This document shows positions 7,463 to 16,873 of a stretch of DNA of 64,000 bases, piece by piece; the first letter of the stretch is position 1, and each line of letters opens with the position of its first letter. Source of the stretch: Aquimarina latercula DSM 2041 (GTDB lineage: Bacteria; Bacteroidota; Bacteroidia; Flavobacteriales; Flavobacteriaceae); NCBI RefSeq assembly GCF_000430645.1, contig NZ_AUMK01000010.1, forward strand, positions 1-64,000, read 5' to 3'. The notes under the pieces were generated by a model. The model had not been told where the DNA came from, searched no databases, and was given only the letters and a program-made list of their open reading frames with translations. A program made the position numbers and the translations under genes.

Positions 7463-7915
7463 TCATCCAGTCATTACCGAAGTTCTGATAGAATACTCAT
7501 CAATACTAGAGAGATTACTAAGTGAATGAATCTGACTAGAGGTATTACTTATAATATCTTCATAATAAGCCAATGTTCTTGCATCAAAACCAGGTGTATC
7601 CTCTGCCGTAATTTTAAAGATATCCATCTGATAAATAAAATTATTTAGGATATGATGACTAGAAGACAACATAGCTTTGTAAATCTTTAATTTTGCATTT
7701 TCTAATTTAATTTTCTTAACACGCCTACGCATATCAAAAATTAAAAAGATTGAAAATATGATGAGTGGTAGAATAAATTCGCCAAAATTAAATTTCTCAA
7801 TACTCGCTAAAAAAGCTAATACCAGTTCGAAAAGATCAAGTTCTAAAAAAATCGATGAAAAATACAGGAATGCGGATATTGCAAATCCGATAATAGTGAG
7901 TTTGTAGTTGTTCAT
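7463..7915 (-). CDS. Membrane protein with histidine-kinase-like helix, no ATPase domain
   Basis: The 150-residue product has two membrane segments (residues about 7-25 and 45-62), a basic stretch (DMRRRVKKIKLENAKLKIYK), then a helical segment with SSSHHILNNFIYQMDIF. That segment resembles the H-box of HisKA dimerisation domains (H-x-LNN-). The end of the protein (SLSNLSSIDEYSIRT) follows where a kinase would continue into the ATP-binding domain, which is absent here. It converges on gspF with 15 bases between the stops. It may be a kinase-derived membrane regulator or an unrelated four-helix protein. Confidence 0.6.
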   Translation of the reverse strand: MNNYKLTIIGFAISAFLYFSSIFLELDLFELVLAFLASIEKFNFGEFILPLIIFSIFLIFDMRRRVKKIKLENAKLKIYKAMLSSSHHILNNFIYQMDIFKITAEDTPGFDARTLAYYEDIISNTSSQIHSLSNLSSIDEYSIRTSVMTG

Positions 7916-8590
7916 TATAGGGGGTAATGAGTTTTAATATTCGCGTGATTTGATATGTTTTCTTTATACATTATGACCAATTTCTAATTATTATGTGAAA
8001 TAAATCATATTAGGGTCCAATCGTTAAGCCTGCTAAATGTACATAAAAATTTAATACAAAAACAGTTTAGCAATAATTTATTAACAATGCACGCATAGTT
8101 ATTCACAATTTATAAAGAACCAAAGAATATAAAAAGATTAGAAAACAATAACTTTACTAACATTATTAAACTTTAGCTATGCACTAAAATCTAATTGCGA
8201 AGTTTTTAAATACAATAAAGCATTTGGAGCATAGTTGGAAGATAGAATAGATTCTAATATATATATATATAAAGCCACCTCTTATGAAGTAGCTTTTATG
8301 TTTTTAAATGTACAAAATCTGACTACGGTACACATACCCCTATGAAACCGTAGCCATTGATTTCTCAGTAATTGTTTGTTTAATTAAGTGCCTACCTTAT
8401 TTAATAAACCAAACTTTCACTATACATAAGTGTCATTAGAAGGAAATATGTTACCCCACTTTCTTGTATTTTTTTATTTTTTTTGAAAGAAAACTTAACT
8501 AGAATCGAAAAACAAATACTATAACTAAGACTAATCTTTTGTTTATTTGACACTTAGAAATATATACTATTAGAATATTTAAATAAAAAA
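7916..8590. other. 675-bp intergenic region
   Basis: No plausible gene on either strand. It holds an (AT) microsatellite at 8257-8270 followed by an imperfect hairpin (arms 8271-8281 and 8286-8296). On the minus strand this hairpin pairs over 11 bases with two G-U pairs, on the plus strand less well, with T-rich sequence after it (TTTTATGTTTTT). It may be a terminator remnant. The upstream part should contain the promoter of the minus-strand gene at 7463-7915, but I see no exact TAnnTTTG there. Confidence 0.5.
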
Positions 8591-9493
8591 TTATGCAACT
8601 TCCGTTCCCGTAGAAGCCTCCCATACTCTAAACCACTCTTCATCTGTAATTTCGATGGATAAAGAATTTACTGCAGATTGAATACGAGTAATTTTTGTAG
8701 AACCCATTATCGGTAATATTCCAGAAGGATGTTTTAGTAACCAAGCGGTTAATATTTGATCAGCAGGAACTTCATATTTTTGGATTAAAGGATTTATTAC
8801 TTCGTTAATTCTAACAACTTTTTCATTTGGTTGCTTTGAAAAAAACTTTCCTCCAGCAAGAGTAGAATAAGCCATAGGTTTGATAGCACGTTTTATGCAC
8901 TGATCTAAAGAACCATCAATAAATGGTGTTAATCGTAATGGTGAAATTTCTATTTGATTGGTTTGTAGAGGAAAAACATCATTCAACATATCAAATTGAG
9001 AAGGAGTAAAATTAGAAACTCCGAAATGCAACACTTTACCACTAGATTTTAAGGTTTCAAAAGCTTCTGCAATCTCCAAAGGATTCATTAACGGACTAGG
9101 TCTATGAATTAATAGCATATCGATAAAATCTGTTTGTAAATTCACTAGTGATTGCTCTACAGATTCTATAATATACTTTTTGGTAGTTTTATAAGATTTA
9201 ATTTGATTATCCGGTCGATTAGGAGTTATTAATCGAATGCCACACTTGGTAACCAATTGCATTTGTTCTCTTAATGAACTCTTACCTTTTATAGCATTAC
9301 CAAACAATGATTCTGTTGTATAATGTCCATAAATATCAGCATGATCAAACGTCGTTACTCCAATCTCTAAACAGTCTTCAATTAATTTCTGTGACTCATC
9401 AGTTGTTAGATTTGCACCCCATTCGCCCCAATTCATACATCCAGCAACTATTCTAGAAAACAAAGGTCCCTTTTCTGATATTTTGATGTTCAT
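8591..9493 (-). CDS. Aldo/keto reductase, YdhF-like
   Basis: The 300-residue product follows E. coli YdhF (about 298 aa) almost end to end: GVTTFDHADIYGHYTTES, VTKCGIR, LLIHRPSPLMNP, SGKVLHFGVSNFTPSQF, ILPIMGST. The AKR tetrad is complete (Asp50, Tyr55, Lys83, His130). Such enzymes reduce aldehydes or ketones with NADPH in the cytosol; the physiological substrate is unknown. It lies 24 bases after the GH3 gene on the same strand and is likely the last gene of that operon. Confidence 0.9.
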   Translation of the reverse strand: MNIKISEKGPLFSRIVAGCMNWGEWGANLTTDESQKLIEDCLEIGVTTFDHADIYGHYTTESLFGNAIKGKSSLREQMQLVTKCGIRLITPNRPDNQIKSYKTTKKYIIESVEQSLVNLQTDFIDMLLIHRPSPLMNPLEIAEAFETLKSSGKVLHFGVSNFTPSQFDMLNDVFPLQTNQIEISPLRLTPFIDGSLDQCIKRAIKPMAYSTLAGGKFFSKQPNEKVVRINEVINPLIQKYEVPADQILTAWLLKHPSGILPIMGSTKITRIQSAVNSLSIEITDEEWFRVWEASTGTEVA

Positions 9494-9517
9494 TTAATTT
9501 AAATTTTTAAACCAATA

Positions 9518-12500
9518 TTAATAATTTATTGCTTCATATATTAATCTCTGAATCTCTGATCGAATATCATTAGAAATCAATTTTCGATTCGCAGAATCGG
9601 GAAACGTCCGATTACTTAAGAAAACATAAATAATCTCTTCATCAGGATCTGCCCAAGTAAATGTTCCCGTAAAACCACTATGCCCATAGCTGTTCATAGA
9701 TATACAACCACAGGTAGGTCCAACATCTCCAAGTTGAGGTTTATCAAAACCTACTCCTCTTCTAACCCTCTTATTGCAATATGTACACGTATTAAATTCA
9801 TCAATTGTTTGACTACTTATAAATTGTTTACCTCCATAATATCCTCCATTAAGATACATCTGCATCATCTTAGCAACATCATTTGCATTAGCAAATAAAC
9901 CTGCATGCCCGCCAATACCTCCAAACATAGCTGCACCTTGATCATGAACATATCCATGAATTATCTCTTTTCTATAAGCCTGGTCATTTTCTGTAGGTAC
10001 AATACGTTTCTTATCAAATTTATTTAAAGGCAAATACCCCATATTGCTCGCTCCCATGGCTTTGTAAATATGCTGCTGGGTCAATGCATCTAAATCATTC
10101 CCATAATGCCCTTCGATAAAAGATTTCATCAAATAATAAGGTAAATCACTGTATTTATAACTAAGTCTACTTCTTAATTCACTATCCTTAATTCGTAACA
10201 TCAACGAATCTTTCATATCACTTCGCAGATATAAATTGCCCGTTACCCTAATATTGAAATCATCAGTACGTTTAGTTCTATAATATTTTTTATCTGGCCT
10301 AGATGTTACAGTATCTAAAGTCTTTAAATAAAATGGAATCCAAGCTCTTAATCGAGCATAATGAGAGAGCATAGATCTAATTGTAATATCTTTCTTGTTA
10401 GATTCCTTAAATGATGGTAACATCTCTCCTACTCGAGTATCTAATGATAAAATCCCTTTATCTTTTAGCTCCATAGTTAAAGGCAAAGTTGAAAGAATTT
10501 TTGTCAACGATGCTAGATCATAAATATCAGAACCTTTTACTTTCCTTGATTTAGCATAGGTGTGATATCCATAATTCTTATTGTAGACTACTTTCCCTTT
10601 TCTTGCTACAATTAATTGTAGGCCAGGAGTCATATTTTCTCTTATTGCTATATTAACAATAGAATCAATCCTTTCTAGTTTATGAGAATTCATACCAACT
10701 GTTTCTGGTATTCCATAAGCTAATCGTTTTAAAGATCTTGTTTCTTGACCTGTTCCTAAAGGAAAATCAACTCCTAGGCTTACCGGAAGTTTTCCTTTTG
10801 CCTCAATAGCACCAAATAATAATTGAGCAGCTTTTTGCTGCGCAACAGGACTGTTTTGATAAGCCATTAAGATTCCCTCGAAATTGGTAGTCGTTTGAAG
10901 ATCCAGCATAGCATAAGGTCTAGAAAAAACACTTAAAACTGTATTATTAAGTCTAGCTATCTCATATAACCAAACTAATTCTTTATCCTTAAACTTATAA
11001 TCTTTCCAAGGATTGTCATTTGATTTATGCAATCCTACGATTACATAATTATAGTTCCTTAATTGATCTAATATTTCAGGAAGTTGGTTTCCTTTTACCC
11101 AATCCACCTTCGTATATTTATTTAGTTCTTCTAAAAACACTTCTCCAGAATCATCTCCCAATGACACATAAGCTACTTTTTTAAGATCTAAGTTTTTAAC
11201 AGGTAGAATTGCTCTATCATTTTTAACTAACGTAAGTGAATTTTCTACTAGTTTATGATGTAACACTTCATTAGCAGTACTATTAAGCTCTTCAAAAAGA
11301 TATTCTGTCTTTACAGGTTCATATTTATGAAGACCTGCTTTATATTTAGCGAATAATATTTTTTTAACCGAATGTGCTAAACGTTGTTCTGTGATCTCAC
11401 CGGAGTAATAAGCAGAAACAATTTTCTGGGATGCTAAGGGAACATCTTCTGAAATTAAAAGAATATCATTACCCGCTTTTAATGCTGCAAGATCAATGTC
11501 TCCAGGAGCTTTAAAATCTGATGCACCTTTCATGTTTAAAGCATCAGTAATAACCAACCCTTCAAAACCTAAACTATCTTGTAATATATTCGTGACAACA
11601 TTTTTTGATATTGAAGAAGGGTATCCGGATCTCGGTTCTAAACTAGGGATATTAAGATGAGCCACCATAACACTAGATAATCCATCAGCTATTAACCTAC
11701 GATAAGGATATAACTCTATACTATCAATTCTCTTTTGATCAAAATTAATGGTAGGCAAGGTTTTATGAGAATCACTATCTGTATCACCATGTCCTGGAAA
11801 ATGTTTCGCACTTGCTAAAACACCTTCTTTCTGCATTCCTTTCATAAAAGCTAATGCCTTTTCCGTAACATTATCTTTATCTTCTCCAAAAGAACGATTT
11901 CCTATAATTGGATTTTTGGGATTGGTATTCATATCCACAACTGGAGCGAAATTAATATGTACACCTAGTCGTTTACAATGTTTTGCTATTTGTCGTCCCG
12001 TTTCTTCTATTAGGTCATTATTCTGAATAGCTCCTAGCGTCATATTCCAAGGAAATGCTTTCGTAGAATCTAATCGCATAGCTAATCCCCATTCTGCATC
12101 CATACCGATTAATAACGGTATTTTAGAAATTTCTTGATATTCGTTATTAAGCTTTGCCTGACGTTGCGGTCCTCCCTTAGAAAAAATAATTCCTCCTATA
12201 TGATATTCTTCTATAAGTTTTTTTATTTTATCCGTTTCTTTCTTTGGTTTAGAAGAGAAAACATCTACCATAAATAACTGTCCGACTTTTTCTTTTAAAG
12301 TCATTTTGTTATAAATACTATCTACCCATAACCTTTGAACATCATACTCATCTTTAACAATCAGTGGACGTAATGGTACTTTATTTTCGGCTAACTGCCC
12401 TACAAGAGAATCAACCTGAATTCCAACAATAGAATCTTTAATATTTAAAGTACCAGACTCTTGAGAAAGACCTGATAGCGTAAAAACAAAAATTATATAA

Positions 12501-12529
12501 GAAAAGTATTTAGAAAAAATATATCGCAC
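9518..12529 (-). CDS. GH3 beta-N-acetylhexosaminidase (NagZ-like) fused to beta-lactamase-family serine hydrolase
   Basis: The 1003-residue exported protein has a signal peptide at about 1-22. It then has a GH3 catalytic domain (about 65-400) with the NagZ loop His-Asp dyad in KHFPGHGDTDSDSH (about 240-255) and the nucleophile Asp in LVITDALNM (about 328). A GH3 C-terminal domain follows (about 425-590), then a class C beta-lactamase/PBP4*-like domain (about 625-995) with SLTK (about 673), YSD in place of YxN (about 793) and HSG in place of KTG (about 948). The first half should remove GlcNAc from muropeptides. The second half may be an esterase or peptidase. This fusion is common in Bacteroidota. 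It is followed by the aldo/keto reductase. Confidence 0.9.
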   Translation of the reverse strand: MRYIFSKYFSYIIFVFTLSGLSQESGTLNIKDSIVGIQVDSLVGQLAENKVPLRPLIVKDEYDVQRLWVDSIYNKMTLKEKVGQLFMVDVFSSKPKKETDKIKKLIEEYHIGGIIFSKGGPQRQAKLNNEYQEISKIPLLIGMDAEWGLAMRLDSTKAFPWNMTLGAIQNNDLIEETGRQIAKHCKRLGVHINFAPVVDMNTNPKNPIIGNRSFGEDKDNVTEKALAFMKGMQKEGVLASAKHFPGHGDTDSDSHKTLPTINFDQKRIDSIELYPYRRLIADGLSSVMVAHLNIPSLEPRSGYPSSISKNVVTNILQDSLGFEGLVITDALNMKGASDFKAPGDIDLAALKAGNDILLISEDVPLASQKIVSAYYSGEITEQRLAHSVKKILFAKYKAGLHKYEPVKTEYLFEELNSTANEVLHHKLVENSLTLVKNDRAILPVKNLDLKKVAYVSLGDDSGEVFLEELNKYTKVDWVKGNQLPEILDQLRNYNYVIVGLHKSNDNPWKDYKFKDKELVWLYEIARLNNTVLSVFSRPYAMLDLQTTTNFEGILMAYQNSPVAQQKAAQLLFGAIEAKGKLPVSLGVDFPLGTGQETRSLKRLAYGIPETVGMNSHKLERIDSIVNIAIRENMTPGLQLIVARKGKVVYNKNYGYHTYAKSRKVKGSDIYDLASLTKILSTLPLTMELKDKGILSLDTRVGEMLPSFKESNKKDITIRSMLSHYARLRAWIPFYLKTLDTVTSRPDKKYYRTKRTDDFNIRVTGNLYLRSDMKDSLMLRIKDSELRSRLSYKYSDLPYYLMKSFIEGHYGNDLDALTQQHIYKAMGASNMGYLPLNKFDKKRIVPTENDQAYRKEIIHGYVHDQGAAMFGGIGGHAGLFANANDVAKMMQMYLNGGYYGGKQFISSQTIDEFNTCTYCNKRVRRGVGFDKPQLGDVGPTCGCISMNSYGHSGFTGTFTWADPDEEIIYVFLSNRTFPDSANRKLISNDIRSEIQRLIYEAINY

Positions 12530-12534
12530 AAAAA

Positions 12535-13020
12535 CTAATTTAAAAAACGGTTATGCCAACTATCCTTAGCAGGAACTTCCCAATCAGTTTTATACTCAGC
12601 AATATTAGTAACCAAATTATTAAACACTATCGTGTTTGGAGAAACAGATCTATTCTTGGCCATTTTTCTAAAATCCGTAAGTGTTTTATACGCAACAAAT
12701 TCCCCTTGTTTATAGGAAACATTCATTTTATCCATTAAATCAACCTTATAATCTGTTTCTAACTGCTGTATAAAATGGACAGAAGCATCTATAGAACAGC
12801 CAGTTGCTTGATTCATATCTTGATCTAATGCAATTGTTATAAATCTTTTATACTTTATATCATACCCTGCCTTTAGATCCGATCCATGTGCAGTCCATTG
12901 TGTTATAAAAGTTTCTAATTTATTTTTTATCTCATCTAACTCCTCTAAAGTAAATGATCTATTGGCTTGATAGATCCAAATTCTTGACGTATCCGGGAGT
13001 TCTTTAAAATCTACTAACAT
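12535..13020 (-). CDS. Conserved Bacteroidota protein, often labelled ABC transporter ATPase
   Basis: The 161-residue cytosolic product begins MLVDFKELPDTSRIWIYQAN and contains CSIDASVHFIQQLE and FRKMAKN motifs. Homologues of this length in Flavobacteriia carry the misleading name ABC transporter ATPase, yet no Walker A, Walker B or signature motif is present here. It ends 5 bases before the GH3 gene start and should be co-transcribed with it. Function is unknown. Confidence 0.75.
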   Translation of the reverse strand: MLVDFKELPDTSRIWIYQANRSFTLEELDEIKNKLETFITQWTAHGSDLKAGYDIKYKRFITIALDQDMNQATGCSIDASVHFIQQLETDYKVDLMDKMNVSYKQGEFVAYKTLTDFRKMAKNRSVSPNTIVFNNLVTNIAEYKTDWEVPAKDSWHNRFLN

Positions 13021-13076
13021 CCTCTTTCTTTTTATTTTCTAAAATAACAAAAAGTATTCCTAATTGTTGCAACAAA

Positions 13077-13110
13077 AAAGAGTTAATATGAACAAACATA
13101 TCAACTCTTT
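13077..13110 (-). terminator. Intrinsic terminator after the Fe-S/MCE operon
   Basis: Arms 13077-13090 and 13097-13110 form a 14-bp stem (one G-U pair when read as minus-strand RNA) with a 6-base loop. On the minus strand it is followed by a run of T. It lies 32 bases after the stop of the CCG protein gene at 13142 and separates that operon from the 13020-8591 operon. Confidence 0.75.
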
Positions 13111-13141
13111 TATTAGTCTGCTTAATCTTTAAAATCTTTTT

Positions 13142-13933
13142 TTACAAATCTTGAGCATTTGCAATCAGTTCTGCTACATCCATCACATCAATACTATCTT
13201 CTTTTTCCTTATTTTTCACGCCATCAGTCATCATTGTATTACAAAATGGACAACCCGCAGCAATAATATCTGGTTTTGTTTCTAAAGCATCTTCCGTTCG
13301 CTCAATATTTACATCTTTATTACCTGGTTCTGGTTCCTTAAACATCTGTGCTCCACCAGCTCCACAACATAACCCATTACGTTTACTACGTTTCATTTCT
13401 GTAAGTTCTACTTCTAATTTTCTAAGAAGATCTCTTGGGGCTTCATATACATTATTAGCTCTACCTAGATAACAAGGATCGTGAAAAGTAATTCTCTTAC
13501 CTTTAAACTTACCACCTTCTACTGTTAATCTTCCTTCATCTAAAAGTGATTTAAGGAATTGTGTATGATGCATTACTTCATAATTCCCTCCCAAAGCAGG
13601 ATATTCATTTTTTAATGTATTGAAACAATGAGGACAGGCGGTAACAACTTTTTTAATCTCGTATGCATTCATTACCTCAATATTGGTAACTGCTTGCATC
13701 TGAAACAAAAATTCATTCCCAGATCTTTTAGCTGGATCTCCTGTACAACTTTCTTCGGTTCCCAATACAGCAAAGTCTACTTTAGAACTATGAAGAAGCT
13801 TCACAAAGGCTTTTGTGATTTTCTTAGCTCTATCATCAAAACTTCCAGCACATCCTACCCAAAATAATATTTCTGGCATCTTACCTTCAGCCATATACTC
13901 TGCCATTGTAGGCACCTTTATTGCTTCACTCAT
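13142..13933 (-). CDS. CCG-domain Fe-S protein (HdrB/GlpC/LutA-like)
   Basis: The 263-residue product has two cysteine-rich CCG modules: VTACPHCFNTL with GLCCGAGGAQMF, and GCPFCNTMM near the end. An N-terminal WVGCAGSFDDR is also present. In HdrB/GlpC/LutA proteins these cysteines hold unusual Fe-S clusters that pass electrons between a dehydrogenase and a membrane carrier. Its partner is the membrane Fe-S protein at 14505-15827, two genes upstream. Together they form a conserved split heterodisulfide-reductase-like pair in Flavobacteriia. The electron donor and acceptor are unknown. Confidence 0.85.
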   Translation of the reverse strand: MSEAIKVPTMAEYMAEGKMPEILFWVGCAGSFDDRAKKITKAFVKLLHSSKVDFAVLGTEESCTGDPAKRSGNEFLFQMQAVTNIEVMNAYEIKKVVTACPHCFNTLKNEYPALGGNYEVMHHTQFLKSLLDEGRLTVEGGKFKGKRITFHDPCYLGRANNVYEAPRDLLRKLEVELTEMKRSKRNGLCCGAGGAQMFKEPEPGNKDVNIERTEDALETKPDIIAAGCPFCNTMMTDGVKNKEKEDSIDVMDVAELIANAQDL

Positions 13934-13992
13934 ATGTTTATACTATTTATATCCTTGGTTTTTGTTAGAAAAAATCTCGAACAAAAACTTAT

Positions 13993-14439
13993 TTAATCGT
14001 GTTTACCGTCATCAAAAACTTCGATAGTTACAACTCTCTCTACTAATTCTGTAAATTTACCAGTATAACGAGTTGCTTTTACTAAGTGATTATCTATCCA
14101 ATGATAATTTCCTCCTCTTGGTTTTCCCATTAAAAGACTATGATAATTGAATCCATGGGTTTTTAACCAAGTTTCAGTAACTTCTCTATGTTCCTCTGTT
14201 CTTGATGTAAAGAAGCATATAATATGTCCTTCATCGTACCATTTATTTAATGTAACTAAAGCATCTGGAAATGGTTCACATGTAACCATTCTTTCTGGCT
14301 CTTCATTAGGAACATCTTCTGTAATCGTACCATCAATATCAATAAGGTAATTCTTAATACCTTCTGGTAATACTGGACTAATGTGTTCCCCTTCTTCTAC
14401 CTTATCATGCAATAATTTCTCTACTTCTTCCTTCTTCAT
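13993..14439 (-). CDS. HAD-like phosphatase family protein
   Basis: The 148-residue product carries the HAD motif I as LIDIDGTITED (residues about 32-42) and a motif II-like FFTSRTEEHREVTETWL. A LMGKPRGGNYHWIDN segment stands in for motifs III/IV. The C-cap is missing, as in small phosphatases. Flavobacterial homologues are sometimes named phosphoheptose isomerase, which the sequence does not support. It lies between the two Fe-S genes of the operon, 59 bases before the next start. The substrate is unknown. Confidence 0.75.
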   Translation of the reverse strand: MKKEEVEKLLHDKVEEGEHISPVLPEGIKNYLIDIDGTITEDVPNEEPERMVTCEPFPDALVTLNKWYDEGHIICFFTSRTEEHREVTETWLKTHGFNYHSLLMGKPRGGNYHWIDNHLVKATRYTGKFTELVERVVTIEVFDDGKHD

Positions 14440-14504
14440 AATTTCTAAATTCTCTTAATTTTTAAAAGTTTATGGTTAATAGTTATGGTTAATATTATCA
14501 AATT

Positions 14505-15827
14505 TTATTCTTTATTCCAGTTTAGTCTGTCCATCTGGTTAAATGGCCAAGGAGCTCCGTTATTCTCTATGTTAGACATCATATTATTTAGATCTGTTGG
14601 TGCAGCACTTTGCTCCATTACTAAATATCTTCTCATATCTAAAATAATAGACAACGGACTTATACTAACTGGACAAGCTTCTACACAGGCATTACAACTT
14701 GTACAAGCCCATAATTCTTCTTGTGTTATATAATCATTTAACAATTGCTTTCCATCATCTACGAAACTACCATTCTTATCTATATTATCTCCCACTTCCT
14801 GAAGACGATCTCTGGTATCCATCATTATCTTTCGAGGGGATAACTTCTTGCCTGTCTGGTTTGCAGGACATTCACTGGTACAACGCCCACATTCTGTACA
14901 AGTATAAGAATTAAGCAATTGCACCCAATTTAAATCAGTAACGTCAGAAGCCCCAAACTTTTCTGGTTCTCCTTCGGTTTCGTCTTCTGCTGGTGCAGCA
15001 AATGGATCAGCATTAGGATCCATCATCAACATTACTTCCTTAGTAACAGATTCTAGGTTATCCATCTGTCCTTTAGGCCTTAAATCTCCGTAATAAGTGT
15101 TTGGAAAAGCTAATAGGATATGTAAATGTTTTGAAAAATATAAGTAATTCAAGAATATTAAAATCCCAATAATGTGCATCCACCAAGCGCTACGCTCAAG
15201 AATAATTAGTGTTCCTTCCGACATCCCATTAAACAAAGGAGTTATAAACTGACTAACAGGATAAGATCCCGCTTTTATATAGTGTTCAGCTCCTAAATTT
15301 TGTAATTGTAAATCGGCAGCATTCATAGTAAGGAATAGTGTCATCAACACAACCTCAAAATAAAGAATAATATTACCATCATTTTTAGGCCAACCTTTTA
15401 AGGTTTTAAAACGTCTAATATTAACAATATTTCTTCTTATCCAGAAGATAAACACACTTACCAAAACTAAAAGTGCAAGAATCTCAAAAGAACCAATTAA
15501 GAAATCATATAACCCTCCTAAGAATGCAAAAATTCTATGCGTTCCGAAAATACCATCAATAATAATCTCTAGCACTTCGATATTAATAATAACAAAACCT
15601 ATATATACGACCACGTGTAATATCCCTGCAATAGGTCTTCTTACCATTTTTGATTGCCCAAAAGCAATCATCATCATATTATTAAAACGTTCTTTTTTGT
15701 TATCCGTTCGATCTACATCTTTACCCAATCGAATATTTCGAATGACTTTACGAATGTTTTTTGTGAAATATCCAATTCCTGCTATTAAAGCAATTATAAA
15801 TATGATATTAGGAATATATTGCATCAT
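14505..15827 (-). CDS. Membrane-bound 4Fe-4S oxidoreductase (HdrE/DsrK-type fusion)
   Basis: The 440-residue product has five to six membrane helices in its first 265 residues: about 4-22, 67-85, 105-128, 155-175 and 215-232. A soluble domain with two ferredoxin motifs follows: CTECGRCTSECPANQ and CTSCNACVEACPVSI (residues about 311-390). The membrane half resembles NarI/HdrE-type subunits that deal with quinol. Coupled with the CCG protein encoded downstream, it would pass electrons between the quinone pool and a cytosolic partner. It ends 65 bases before the HAD gene and starts 9 bases after the MCE gene stop. Confidence 0.85.
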   Translation of the reverse strand: MMQYIPNIIFIIALIAGIGYFTKNIRKVIRNIRLGKDVDRTDNKKERFNNMMMIAFGQSKMVRRPIAGILHVVVYIGFVIINIEVLEIIIDGIFGTHRIFAFLGGLYDFLIGSFEILALLVLVSVFIFWIRRNIVNIRRFKTLKGWPKNDGNIILYFEVVLMTLFLTMNAADLQLQNLGAEHYIKAGSYPVSQFITPLFNGMSEGTLIILERSAWWMHIIGILIFLNYLYFSKHLHILLAFPNTYYGDLRPKGQMDNLESVTKEVMLMMDPNADPFAAPAEDETEGEPEKFGASDVTDLNWVQLLNSYTCTECGRCTSECPANQTGKKLSPRKIMMDTRDRLQEVGDNIDKNGSFVDDGKQLLNDYITQEELWACTSCNACVEACPVSISPLSIILDMRRYLVMEQSAAPTDLNNMMSNIENNGAPWPFNQMDRLNWNKE

Positions 15828-15836
15828 TTGAAGTAG

Positions 15837-16787
15837 TTAGTTTATTGAATCTGTAGGCTTTATGTATGGCTTGTTCTTTTTTCCAAAAACCGAAATATTT
15901 ACATATCTCGTAGGATTTAATCTAAGATCCTGAAGTAGTAATTCTAATTCTTTACTAGCATCCTCTAGATTATTATAAAGCTTATCATCTTTTAATAATT
16001 TACCTGCCGTTCCTTTTCCTACTTCTAAATCTTTAGAGATTTTCTCAAAATTAGCCAAAACCCCATCTAGGTCTTTTACTAGTTTACCTATATTAACCTT
16101 TGATAATGAATCCAAAAACTGATTAAGATTCGTAGACATTTCATCAAGGTTAGAAAGCGTAGTATTTAATTTTTTTTCATTACCCGATAAAATATTATTT
16201 AAAGACCCTGATGCACCTTTAAAGTTTCGAACAGTAACACTAAGATCTGCAAAAATGGAATTTAAATTATTTTTGTTATCAACTGACAAAATTCCATTTA
16301 CAGAAGTCAATAAAGTATCAGCATCTTTAATAGCAGATTCTAATTTTAACTGCAGCGGAGTTAATTGTTCATTTACTAATTCTAATAAACCAGCTTTAAC
16401 TCTCCCCGGCAATGTATCTTTGTCCTTTGCTTCTAAACCAGCTTCATATATTGGATTAATTGCCAATGACTTTCCTCCAATTAAATCTCCACCATATACC
16501 ATGGCTTCGCTGTTTTTAGAAAAAGTAAAATCACTACTAACATTAAATTCCACTACAAGATTTCCTTTAGAGTCAGCAAACTTGATCGAAACTACCTTTC
16601 CTACTACCAAACCATTTATAGTAACTGGTGATGAAGGTATCAAACCTTCTACGTTATCATACACAGCATAAAAAGTTCGGTCACTTTCTAAAAGATTTTT
16701 ACCTTTTAGAAAACTATATCCAAAAATTAAAAGTGCTATAGCAGACAGTGCTAAAATTCCTGTTTTAACTTCGCGAGTAAATTTCAA
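15837..16787 (-). CDS. MCE/MlaD-family lipid-transport protein
   Basis: The 316-residue product has one N-terminal membrane anchor (residues about 9-26) and an MCE domain (about 36-115) with VEGLIPSSPVTINGLVVGKV and GGDLIGGKSLAI. A long helical C-terminus (about 140-290) follows that would form a needle or tunnel. MCE proteins bind phospholipids in the periplasm and move them between the membranes. No MlaE permease or MlaF ATPase is adjacent. The gene lies between the amidase and the Fe-S membrane protein on the minus strand. Confidence 0.88.
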   Translation of the reverse strand: MKFTREVKTGILALSAIALLIFGYSFLKGKNLLESDRTFYAVYDNVEGLIPSSPVTINGLVVGKVVSIKFADSKGNLVVEFNVSSDFTFSKNSEAMVYGGDLIGGKSLAINPIYEAGLEAKDKDTLPGRVKAGLLELVNEQLTPLQLKLESAIKDADTLLTSVNGILSVDNKNNLNSIFADLSVTVRNFKGASGSLNNILSGNEKKLNTTLSNLDEMSTNLNQFLDSLSKVNIGKLVKDLDGVLANFEKISKDLEVGKGTAGKLLKDDKLYNNLEDASKELELLLQDLRLNPTRYVNISVFGKKNKPYIKPTDSIN

Positions 16788-16873
16788 AATAGCATATGTT
16801 TAGGACACAAATTTAGAATAAAAAATATACTTCCAAAGATTATTAACGAACGATTTATTAGTATTTATTTAGA

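Noticed and set aside
8257-8296. AT microsatellite and hairpin as a tRNA or small RNA
   Set aside because: The fold is a single imperfect stem with no cloverleaf arms or conserved tRNA bases. At best it is a terminator relic.
12535-13020. True ABC transporter ATPase
   Set aside because: No Walker A, Walker B or signature motif; 161 residues is too short. The name is inherited from database entries.
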